Positions 53,680-61,214 of a DNA stretch of 64,000 bases are shown piece after piece. Origin of the DNA: Jiangella endophytica (GTDB lineage Bacteria > Actinomycetota > Actinomycetes > Jiangellales > Jiangellaceae); contig NZ_QVAI01000003.1 of NCBI RefSeq assembly GCF_003427025.1, positions 62,001 through 126,000 of the forward strand, read 5' to 3'. Each line of letters starts with the position of its first letter. Position 1 is the stretch's first letter. Position numbers and translations under genes: made by a program. The notes under the pieces are model-generated. The model had not been told where the DNA came from. It did not search any database and saw nothing but the letters and a program-made list of their open reading frames with translations.

Positions 53680-55617
53680 GTGCCCGAAACCGCACCGTAC
53701 GGGAGCTGGCCGTCGCCGGTGACCGCCGAGATCGTCGCCGAGAACGACGGCCGGCCCACCTGGGTGAGCCACGCCGGCGGCGCCCTGTGGTGGGTGCGCC
53801 CGCAGCCGGTCGAGGGCGGCCGGGTCGCGCTGCTGCGGCTGGCCGGCGACGCGGAGGAGCCGGAGGTCGTGCTGCCGTCGCCGTGGAACGTCCGCACCCG
53901 GGTGCACGAGTACGGCGGGCTCGCCTACGTCGTCGCGCCCTGGTCCGGCGGCGACGCCGTCGTCTTCGCCGAGTACTCCGACCAGCGGCTGTACCGGTTC
54001 GTGCCGGGTTCCGGCGACGACCCGGTGCCGCTGACGCCGGCGCCGTCGATCCCGTCCGGCCTGCGCTACGCCGAGCCGGTGCTGGCGCCGTCGGGGACCG
54101 AGGTGTGGTGCGTCCGCGAGGAGCACACCGGGACCGGTCCGACCGACCTGCGACGGGCGCTGGTGGCGGTGCCGCTGGACGGCTCCGGCGACGTGCGCGT
54201 GCTGGTCGAGGACACCCACTTCCTGGCCTGCCCGCGGCCGTCGCCGGACGGGCGGCGGCTGGCGTGGATCGGCTGGGACCACCCGAACATGCCGTGGGAC
54301 GCGACGCTCGTTCGGGTCGCGTCGATCGGCGCCGACGGCCGGGTGGGTGAGCCGGACACCGTCGCCGGCGGCGAGTCGGAGTCGATCCCGCAGGTCGAGT
54401 GGGAGACGCCCGACGCCCTGCTCGTCGCGTCCGACCGGACCGGCTGGTGGAACCTGCACCGCGTCCGGCTCGACGTCGAGGGCGCCGAGCCGGAGGTGCT
54501 GTGCGAGCGGGCCGAGGAGTTCGCCGGGCCGCTGTGGCGGCTGGGGGAGCGGTGGTTCGCGCCACTCGGTGAGGGCGAGGTCGCGGTGATCCGCGGCCGG
54601 GCGTCGGCGCGGCTGAACCTGCTCGACACCACGTCCGGCCTGCTCTACGACCTGCTCGAGGACACCCACACCGAGTGGACGCCGACCCTGGCGGTGTCGG
54701 GACGCACGGTGTACGGCGTGGCGGCCTCGCCCCTGTCGCCGTTCGAGGTGGTCCAGGCGTCGGTCGGCGCGGTGTCGCCGGTGGTGGCGTCGGTGCTGTC
54801 CGTGCCGGTGACGTCGTTGCCCCTGCCACAGGCGCGGACGTTCGCCGGGCCGGGCGGGCGCGACGTGCACGCGATCGTGTACCCGCCGTCGGGGTCGCGG
54901 TTCGGCGGCGTCGGCAGGGAGAAGCCGCCGTTCATCGTGTTCGCGCACGGCGGGCCGACCCACCGCGTGCCGATGGTGCACGACCTCGAGGTCGCCTACT
55001 TCACCAGCCGCGGCCTGGGCGTCGTCGAGGTGAACTACGGCGGGTCGGCCGGGTTCGGCCGCGACTACCGCTCGCGGCTGCGCGAGCAGTGGGGCATCGT
55101 CGACGTCGAGGACTGCGTGGCGGCGGCGAAGGCGCTGGTCGACGAGGGTTTCGCCGACGGCGCGCGACTGGCGATCCGCGGCGGGTCGGCCGGCGGCTGG
55201 ACCGCGGCGGCCGCGCTGGCGTTCACCGACGTGTTCGCCTGCGCGACCATCATGTACCCGGTGCTGGACCTGGTAGCGTTCCGCACCGGCGAGACCCACG
55301 ATTTCGAGTCGCAGTACCTGGAGGGCCTGGTGGGGCCGTGGCCGGAGACGGAGGATCGGTACCGCGAGCGGTCGCCGATCAACGTCCCGGAGAAGTTCAC
55401 GGTCCCGTTCCTGTTGCTCCAGGGGTTGGAGGACGAGGTCTGCCCGCCCGGCCCGACGGCACGGTTCGCCGAGCGGGTGGCAGAGCTCGGGGTGGAGCAC
55501 GAGTACGTCACCTTCGAGGGGGAACAACACGGCTTCCGACGCAAGGAGACCATCGTGACCGCATTGGAGAAGGAACTCGCGCTGTACGCCAAGGTCTTCG
55601 GGTTCAGCGCCTCGTGA
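53680..55617 (+). CDS. S9 family prolyl oligopeptidase-type peptidase
   Basis: The 645-residue protein has a beta-propeller N-terminal half (about residues 30-370) and an alpha/beta hydrolase C-terminal half. Catalytic residues: Ser in IRGGSAGGWTAAA (~502), Asp in LEDEVCPPGPT (~585), His in EGEQHGFRR (~617). The size and EFVEVNYGGS-like region (VEVNYGGSAGFGRDYRSRL) fit the acylaminoacyl/dipeptidyl peptidase group. No signal peptide is seen, so it is cytoplasmic. GTG start. Confidence 0.92.
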   Translation: MPETAPYGSWPSPVTAEIVAENDGRPTWVSHAGGALWWVRPQPVEGGRVALLRLAGDAEEPEVVLPSPWNVRTRVHEYGGLAYVVAPWSGGDAVVFAEYSDQRLYRFVPGSGDDPVPLTPAPSIPSGLRYAEPVLAPSGTEVWCVREEHTGTGPTDLRRALVAVPLDGSGDVRVLVEDTHFLACPRPSPDGRRLAWIGWDHPNMPWDATLVRVASIGADGRVGEPDTVAGGESESIPQVEWETPDALLVASDRTGWWNLHRVRLDVEGAEPEVLCERAEEFAGPLWRLGERWFAPLGEGEVAVIRGRASARLNLLDTTSGLLYDLLEDTHTEWTPTLAVSGRTVYGVAASPLSPFEVVQASVGAVSPVVASVLSVPVTSLPLPQARTFAGPGGRDVHAIVYPPSGSRFGGVGREKPPFIVFAHGGPTHRVPMVHDLEVAYFTSRGLGVVEVNYGGSAGFGRDYRSRLREQWGIVDVEDCVAAAKALVDEGFADGARLAIRGGSAGGWTAAAALAFTDVFACATIMYPVLDLVAFRTGETHDFESQYLEGLVGPWPETEDRYRERSPINVPEKFTVPFLLLQGLEDEVCPPGPTARFAERVAELGVEHEYVTFEGEQHGFRRKETIVTALEKELALYAKVFGFSAS

Positions 55618-56549
55618 CCGGGCGGCCGTCGGTGGTGCCGCTGCGCCGGCCGCGCCGCCTCGTCCCCGGTGACCGCGTCGCCGTCGTCGCCCCGTCCGGT
55701 CCGGTGCCGAAGGACCGCCTCGACGCCGGGTGCGCGATCCTGCGGTCCTGGGGTCTGGACGTCGTCGTCATGCCGCACGTGCTGTCCGTGCACCCGTCGT
55801 TCGAGTACCTCGCCGGCACCGACGTCGAGCGCGCCGCCGACCTGCAGGAGGCCTGGTGCGACCCGGCCTTCGCCGGGGTGCTGTGCGCCCGCGGCGGCTA
55901 CGGCGTGCAGCGGATCTCGTCGCTCCTCGACTGGTCGGCGATGGCCGCCGCGACGCCGAAGGTGTTCGTCGGCTATAGCGACATCACGGCGCTGCACTCG
56001 GCGTTCGCCCGCTTGCTGGGTGTCGCGACCCTGCACGGCCCGATGGTCGGGGCGCAGGCCTTCGTCACGTCCTCGTCGACGGCCGAGGGATTGCGGTCGA
56101 TGCTGTTCGGCGGTGCGGCGGGGACGGTCCTGACGTCGCCGTCGGCGCGTGCTCTCGTGCCGGGCGTGGCGTCCGGCGTGACGGTGGGCGGGTGTCTCGC
56201 GCTGCTGGCAAGCGAGATCGGCACGCCGACCGGGCTGCCGTCGGCCGCCGGGGCGCTGGTCCTGCTGGAGGACGTCGGCGAGAAGGCGTACCGGCTGGAC
56301 GGGTTCGTCACGCATCTCCTGCGGTCCGGGTGGCTGGACGGCGTCGCCGGCATCGCGCTGGGCTCGTGGCACGACTGCGAGCCGGTGGAGGAGCTGATGC
56401 GGGACCGGCTGGGGCCGCTGGGCGTGCCGATCGTCTCCGAGCTCGGGTTCGGCCACGGCCCGTCGAGCATCACCGTGCCGCTGGGCGTGCCGGCGACCCT
56501 GGACGCCGACGCGGGGACGCTGACGCTGGACGCCGACGCGCTGACCTAG
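55614..56549 (+). CDS. S66 family LD-carboxypeptidase
   Basis: The 311-residue protein has LVPGDRVAVVAPSGPVPKDRL, CARGGYGVQRISSLLDW, VFVGYSDITALHSAF, the Glu of LLEDVGEKAYRLDGF and the His in GFGHGPSSITVPLG, the order seen in MccF/LdcA-type S66 enzymes. LD-carboxypeptidases act on murein tetrapeptides and some self-immunity peptides. GTG overlaps the preceding stop. No signal peptide, so a cytoplasmic murein-recycling role is likely. Confidence 0.9.
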   Translation: MTGRPSVVPLRRPRRLVPGDRVAVVAPSGPVPKDRLDAGCAILRSWGLDVVVMPHVLSVHPSFEYLAGTDVERAADLQEAWCDPAFAGVLCARGGYGVQRISSLLDWSAMAAATPKVFVGYSDITALHSAFARLLGVATLHGPMVGAQAFVTSSSTAEGLRSMLFGGAAGTVLTSPSARALVPGVASGVTVGGCLALLASEIGTPTGLPSAAGALVLLEDVGEKAYRLDGFVTHLLRSGWLDGVAGIALGSWHDCEPVEELMRDRLGPLGVPIVSELGFGHGPSSITVPLGVPATLDADAGTLTLDADALT

Positions 56550-56599
56550 TCGCGGATTTCGCGGTCGCTCGCCGCGCCGGAGGGCTATCGTCCGGTGCT

Positions 56600-57325
56600 G
56601 TGAGCGCGTTGCTCTGGGGCCTGCTGGCCAGCTCGTCGCTGATCATCGGCGCGCTGATCGTCATGGCGCGGCCGCTGCCGCAGCGGCTGGTGGCGCTCGT
56701 CATGGCCTTCGGCGCCGGTGTCCTGATCAGCGCCGTCGCGTACGACCTCGTCCAGGACGCGTTCGAGCAGAGCAACGGGTGGGTGCTGCTGGCCGGCCTG
56801 ACCTCCGGCGCCGTCACCTTCTACGCCGGCGACCTGCTGATCGACCGCATGGGCGGCGCCGACCGGAAGCGATCGACCGGCGCCCAGGTAGGCGGCGCCG
56901 GCGCGGCGATCGCCTTCGGCACCGTCCTCGACGGCATCCCCGAATCGGTGGTGCTCGGGACCACACTGGCCGGCGGTGGCGGGGTCAGCGTCGCGATGCT
57001 GGCCGCGGTCTTCCTGTCCAACCTGCCCGAGGCGATGTCCGCGACCGCCGGTCTGTCGGCGTCGGGGACGTCACGGCGGTCGATCCTGCTGTTGTGGGTG
57101 GGCACCACGCTGGTGGCGGGCGTCGCGTCCTGGGCCGGCTGGTACTTCGTCGGCGATGCGGGTGGTGGGACGGTCGCGCTGGTGCAGGCGTTCGCGGCGG
57201 GCGCGCTGCTCACCATGCTCACCGACACGATGGTGCCGGAGGCCTACGAGTTCGGCGGTCCCTCGACCGGGCTGGTGACGGTGCTCGGGTTCAGCGTGGC
57301 GTTCGGGTTGAGCACCCTCACCTGA
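56600..57325 (+). CDS. ZIP family metal transporter
   Basis: The 241-residue protein has seven to eight membrane segments, FGTVLDGIPESVVLG and AVFLSNLPEAMSAT, the ZIP/GufA-like metal-site helices (D-x-x-P-E-S and N-x-P-E). It moves divalent cations such as zinc, manganese or iron. The GTG is 50 bases after the LD-carboxypeptidase gene. The His-rich loop of many ZIPs is absent. Confidence 0.85.
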   Translation: MSALLWGLLASSSLIIGALIVMARPLPQRLVALVMAFGAGVLISAVAYDLVQDAFEQSNGWVLLAGLTSGAVTFYAGDLLIDRMGGADRKRSTGAQVGGAGAAIAFGTVLDGIPESVVLGTTLAGGGGVSVAMLAAVFLSNLPEAMSATAGLSASGTSRRSILLLWVGTTLVAGVASWAGWYFVGDAGGGTVALVQAFAAGALLTMLTDTMVPEAYEFGGPSTGLVTVLGFSVAFGLSTLT

Positions 57326-57340
57326 GGCCGCGTGGTCCCG

Positions 57341-57390
57341 TGATCATCAACCTTCTGTGTCGCTCCGGCAGCTCAGAACGTTGACGATCA
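57341..57390. repeat. Imperfect inverted repeat of the TGATCATCAAC family
   Basis: TGATCATCAAC (57341-57351) and GTTGACGATCA (57380-57390) pair with one mismatch. It lies between the ZIP gene and the convergent gene and shares its core with the element at 20536-20595. Confidence 0.55.
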
Positions 57391-57405
57391 AGGGTGCCGG
57401 GCGCG

Positions 57406-58062
57406 TCAGGCCTCGTCGCGCGGCTCCCGGTCGGCCAGGATCCGGTCGACGGCGGCCGCCTGCTCGGTGTGCCCGGTGTCGAGGTAGCTCTGCTTCGCGT
57501 CGAGCAGATCGGTACGTGCCTCGGCGGCGCGCTCGCCCTCGGCCGGCCCCGATCGGCGGCCCGCCGCGGTGAGCTCGTCGAGGCGCTTCCGGAACCCCGC
57601 CGGCTCCGGCCGCGAGTACTCGCGTTCCGCGCTGGGCTCCCGGTACTCGGCCAGGATCTCGAACGTGATGTTGCGCTCCGCCAGCCACCGTCGGGTCGTG
57701 TCCGGAACCAGTGACGTGTCCTTGGTGGGGATGTCGCGCATGTACTTGGTCATCCGATGGCGCCCCCATCGATCCTGAGGGACGGGGTAAGGGTCGCCCG
57801 GCGGCGACTCCGCCCCGAACACGTCGAACCAGAGATCGCGCAGGATCTCATCTGTGCCCCACTGGGTCTCCGATGGGAACGGCCCGACTGAGGAGTCACG
57901 GATGTGAGCCGCCAACTCGTCGCGGAATGCGCGGATGTTGTCGTGGTCGGTCTCGAGCCACTGGGGGACGCTGTTGCAGGCATCCTGGTAGAAGTCCAGT
58001 AGCTCGCCACCACCGTCGCTGAACTCCTCGCGCCACTGCCGGAAGTTCTCGCTGATCTCCAT
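57406..58062 (-). CDS. Hypothetical protein, candidate immunity partner
   Basis: The 218-residue, strongly acidic protein (MEISENFRQWREEFSDGGGELLDFYQDACNSVPQWL...) shows no signal peptide, membrane segment or known motif. It starts at an ATG that overlaps the stop of the upstream gene (TGATG), so the pair is coupled. The first ~110 residues are helical and acidic; the last third is an Arg/Glu-rich helix (DELTAAGRRSGPAEGERAAEARTDLLDAKQSYL). Its place directly after a candidate toxin gene suggests a cytoplasmic immunity protein; nothing in the sequence proves it. Confidence 0.7.
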   Translation of the reverse strand: MEISENFRQWREEFSDGGGELLDFYQDACNSVPQWLETDHDNIRAFRDELAAHIRDSSVGPFPSETQWGTDEILRDLWFDVFGAESPPGDPYPVPQDRWGRHRMTKYMRDIPTKDTSLVPDTTRRWLAERNITFEILAEYREPSAEREYSRPEPAGFRKRLDELTAAGRRSGPAEGERAAEARTDLLDAKQSYLDTGHTEQAAAVDRILADREPRDEA

Positions 58063-59177
58063 CACAGCTCCCAGTACCTCAGTTCATTCTCGGGGTCGTC
58101 GAGGAAGTAGCTGGTGACCAAGCGCCAGGGCTGCTTCGGGCGTCTGATCATGATCACCAGGCTGCCGGGTCGCTTGGCCGTCGCCAGGACATCGTGCTCC
58201 CGAACGGCCGGCGCGTCGCCATGTCCGTCGATCGCCGAGTTGCGTGCATCAAGCCACATGCCCTCGCCGGGACCAGTATCGGTTCCGGGTGCTCGAACAG
58301 CGTAGACGTCCCCGGGGCCGATACCGGTGTCAGCGGGGCGCAGGAAGATCCTGAGTCGCGTCTTACCCTTCCCCTTGCGGTCGAGGTACGCATCGAGCTC
58401 GTTCCGGGTCCGGCCGGCAGCGCCGAGTAGCGCGATCAGTGGCTTGGCGACCGCCGCCGGCGACGTGTAATGGCCGGCCGCCGTGCCGACGCCGTGCGGC
58501 TGGCCGTTCCACCGCTGCGACAGTACTGACCCGTCGGAGTTGAGGTGCCAGTTGTCTTCGCGGGCTGGGTCGAGCAGCCATTGGACACGGGCGATCATCT
58601 GGGCTGGCGTGAGGTGGTGGCCATGGCGTTCGACGGCGTGGGATGACCTGCCGAAGAGCAGCTTCCGCGCCAGTTCCTGAAGCTTCGGCGGGAATTGGGC
58701 GACCACCTGGTTGATGGCCCGCCGCTGCGCCGCCACGTCCGGCAGCTGCCGCTGAACGGCCGCCGCCTCGTGAGCGGTCGTCGTCAGGCTCGGGGGCGGC
58801 GTCGGCAGCGGCGGGATGGAGAAGACCGGCACCTCGCCGCCGTCGTCGGAGGAGCGGAGGAGGTTCTCGAGCTCGTCGGCGTGGCCGGTGAGCACGTGTG
58901 CGACCTCCGCGAACGCGTCCTCACGGGCCGCGGCCATGCGAGTGCCCATCAGCCCGATGTCGTGCGCCGTCCCGAGCAGCTTGCGACGGACCTCGGCGGC
59001 GGACGCCGGCAGGCCGCGCGCCGCTTGCTCGACCGCGCCGCTCGTCTCCTCGACTCGCTGCCGGACGGTGCCGTCGAGCTGTTCGGCGAGTGGGGGCAGG
59101 GCTTCGCGGGCGGCACGGAGCGACTCGGCGGCGTGGCGTACACCGTCGCCGTCCGCACCATCGTCGCTCGAGGTCAT
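58062..59177 (-). CDS. Candidate polymorphic toxin with RNase-like C-terminus
   Basis: The 371-residue protein has a helical N-terminus (about residues 1-110, AAESLRAAREALPPLAEQL...) of the type found in WXG100/LXG-like exported effectors, then a Pro/Ser linker (FSIPPLPTPPPSL), a helical middle, and a compact C-terminus from about residue 175. The C-terminus has HAVERHGHHLTPAQMIARV (paired His), a Gly-rich segment and GSLVIMIRRPKQPWRLVTSYFLDDP, an order that resembles BECR/RNase A-like toxin domains. No signal peptide is present. The coupled downstream gene is a candidate immunity protein. Confidence 0.6.
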   Translation of the reverse strand: MTSSDDGADGDGVRHAAESLRAAREALPPLAEQLDGTVRQRVEETSGAVEQAARGLPASAAEVRRKLLGTAHDIGLMGTRMAAAREDAFAEVAHVLTGHADELENLLRSSDDGGEVPVFSIPPLPTPPPSLTTTAHEAAAVQRQLPDVAAQRRAINQVVAQFPPKLQELARKLLFGRSSHAVERHGHHLTPAQMIARVQWLLDPAREDNWHLNSDGSVLSQRWNGQPHGVGTAAGHYTSPAAVAKPLIALLGAAGRTRNELDAYLDRKGKGKTRLRIFLRPADTGIGPGDVYAVRAPGTDTGPGEGMWLDARNSAIDGHGDAPAVREHDVLATAKRPGSLVIMIRRPKQPWRLVTSYFLDDPENELRYWEL

Positions 59178-59249
59178 CCGCCGCCCTGCATCGTGCCGAT
59201 CTACGGCTCCACGCTAGCGCACCAGATCTCTCCGCAACGGCGAACTCCC

Positions 59250-59278
59250 GCTTCACCAGGACCGCTGCCCGGTGAAGC
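59250..59278 (-). terminator. Hairpin after the metallophosphoesterase gene
   Basis: GCTTCACC (59250-59257) pairs with GGTGAAGC (59271-59278). On the minus strand it lies just after the stop at 59297 and before the start of the toxin-like gene. Confidence 0.5.
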
Positions 59279-59296
59279 GAGAGCAAGCCGGCTCGA

Positions 59297-60946
59297 TCAG
59301 CGCGGCCGGCCGTGCAGCAGCGGATTCCCGACCTCCAGGTGCCGGAGCACCTCGTTGACGTCGTTGTCGCCGGAGGTGCCGGAGACGCCGAAGTCGCGGG
59401 CCTCGATGACGACGCGGTCGGCGTAGACGTCGATGGTGAGGCCACGGTTGACGTCGCGGGTGACGACCTCGCCGATGCCGTTGGTGTTCTCGCCGCGGGC
59501 GTCCCATTCGACCTGCATGGCGCCGGTGTTGATGGCGAGGAAGCCGTCCGGGTGGCCGCCGGGGACACGCCGCCGGACGGCCCAGTCGCCGAGCTCGTAC
59601 GGGTAGTGGGTGTGGCCGCTGAGGAAGATCGCGTTGGGATGGTCGCCGAGCATGGCGGTGAGCTCGTCGTTGCGCTCGTGGTGCTCGGCGTACCAGGGGA
59701 TCCAGGAGGCGGAGACAGTGTCGCCGAGCGGGAAGTGGGTCATGACGATGACCTGCTTCTTCCGAGCCGTCCAGTAGTCGAGGCGCTGGTCGAGCCATGC
59801 GACCTGCTCGTCGGACATCCCGACCTCCGGCGGACGGGGGAACTCCTGCCCGATGACGAGCACCGGCACCTCGCCGCCGCCCCCGGTGAGCACGTACTCG
59901 CCGTACACGCGGTCCCGCCCGGCGAAGTCGAGGAACCGGTCGCGCAGCGTCTCCCAGGACTCGGCGGCGTAGCTCTCGTGGTTGCCGATCGCCGCGACCA
60001 GCTGCGGCGGCATGATCCCCGCCGCCGTGGCGCCGGAGACCACGTCGTGGATCTGCCGCCACTCGGCGGTGGTGCCGGTCGGGACGATGTCACCGGCGAG
60101 CAGCAGCCCGGCGGCGTCAGGGCGGACGGCGTCCAGGTCGCGCAGGCCGTGGGCGAAGTCGCTCGGATGACCCTGGATGTCGCTGACCACCCAGAGCGAC
60201 GTGGCGGCGTCCAGTGACGGCGTGGGCGTCGCCGTCGTGCGGACGGACACGCTGTCGATCGCCCAGTACCAGGAGTTGCGCGGTGCGTCGAGGCGCCACC
60301 GGAAGACCGCCTGGCGGACGCCGGAGGGGACGGTGAAGCGCAGCGCCTCGGTGCTGTTGGCGAGGTCGCCGTCATAGTTGTTGGTGGTGTTCGTGGAGTC
60401 GTAGCGCAGCAGCGTCGTCTCCTCGCCGCTGCCGTCGAACTCGACCGTCACGGACGCCGACTGCCCCGTCCACGGGCGCAGGTGTGAGTCGAAGGCAAGC
60501 TCCAGCTCGGAGTGCCCGAACACCCGCACCGGTCTCGACACCAGCGTCGTGTCGAACCGGCCGGCGGCGCCGGGGGCGTCGTCGTACTCGTCGGAGTCGG
60601 CGACCGCGATGACGTCGTCGGCTCGCGCGAACCGGAAGCGCATCTGGTCCTCGGCCGCGGTCCAGTACTCGCGGGTGGTGAACGACCAGCCGCGCCAGTC
60701 GTCGACGCCGCCGGCCTGCATCTCGGGGGTGACCTCGACGGTCCAGCCGCGCGGCGGCTCGTGCGTGTAACCGTCGCCGGCCACCGCGTCGGACAGGCCG
60801 TTGAAGCTCTCGCGCCACAGGGTCTGCTGGCCCAGGCGCGACTCCTCGGCGACGGCCGTCGTCCCCATGACCGCCAGCGGGGCGGCCACCGCGGCACTCA
60901 TCAATGCCGCCGTCACAGCTGCGCGTCTGCGCGCTCGGATCGTCAT
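59297..60946 (-). CDS. Secreted metallophosphoesterase with N-terminal jelly-roll domain
   Basis: The 549-residue protein has a signal peptide (RARRRAAVTAALMSAAVAAPLAV...AVAEES). The N-terminal ~200 residues are a beta-rich lectin-like domain ending SWYWAIDSVSV. The calcineurin-like domain has WVVSDIQGHPSDF (D-x-Q in place of D-x-H), LLLAGDIVPTG, AAIGNHESYAAE (GNHE), MTHFPLG and FLSGHTHYPYE (GHxH). The Gln for His in the first motif is a variation seen in some subfamilies. It probably hydrolyses phosphate esters outside the cell. Confidence 0.88.
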   Translation of the reverse strand: MTIRARRRAAVTAALMSAAVAAPLAVMGTTAVAEESRLGQQTLWRESFNGLSDAVAGDGYTHEPPRGWTVEVTPEMQAGGVDDWRGWSFTTREYWTAAEDQMRFRFARADDVIAVADSDEYDDAPGAAGRFDTTLVSRPVRVFGHSELELAFDSHLRPWTGQSASVTVEFDGSGEETTLLRYDSTNTTNNYDGDLANSTEALRFTVPSGVRQAVFRWRLDAPRNSWYWAIDSVSVRTTATPTPSLDAATSLWVVSDIQGHPSDFAHGLRDLDAVRPDAAGLLLAGDIVPTGTTAEWRQIHDVVSGATAAGIMPPQLVAAIGNHESYAAESWETLRDRFLDFAGRDRVYGEYVLTGGGGEVPVLVIGQEFPRPPEVGMSDEQVAWLDQRLDYWTARKKQVIVMTHFPLGDTVSASWIPWYAEHHERNDELTAMLGDHPNAIFLSGHTHYPYELGDWAVRRRVPGGHPDGFLAINTGAMQVEWDARGENTNGIGEVVTRDVNRGLTIDVYADRVVIEARDFGVSGTSGDNDVNEVLRHLEVGNPLLHGRPR

Positions 60947-61051
60947 GGCCGGACGCTAGGGGGCGCAGGTGACCACTGGTGAGGGTCCGGGCGACCAGGA
61001 GATGACCAGCGGCCGTCGTGCCCGGGCCGAAAATTTGCCCGATGAGAAGAT

Positions 61052-61066
61052 TTGCGTGATCCGCAA
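61052..61066 (+). promoter_or_regulatory. Candidate operator upstream of the MMPL gene
   Basis: TTGCGTGATCCGCAA is a 5-5-5 palindrome in an AT-richer stretch 149 bases before the MMPL start. A related palindrome precedes the tetR gene (63746-63760): 11 of 15 positions agree with its reverse complement. Confidence 0.4.
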
Positions 61067-61214
61067 GAAGTCAGTTAGTGTCAGATTGCGAACGGGGCAG
61101 GCTGGTAGTCGCAGTCTCACACCGGAGTGGGGCGCGGCACACGTCGCTCTCAGCCTGCTCACAGGTTCGCCGTGGTGTTCTGACGTCGCTCTTCTCATAC
61201 GCTTGGAGTCTTCG

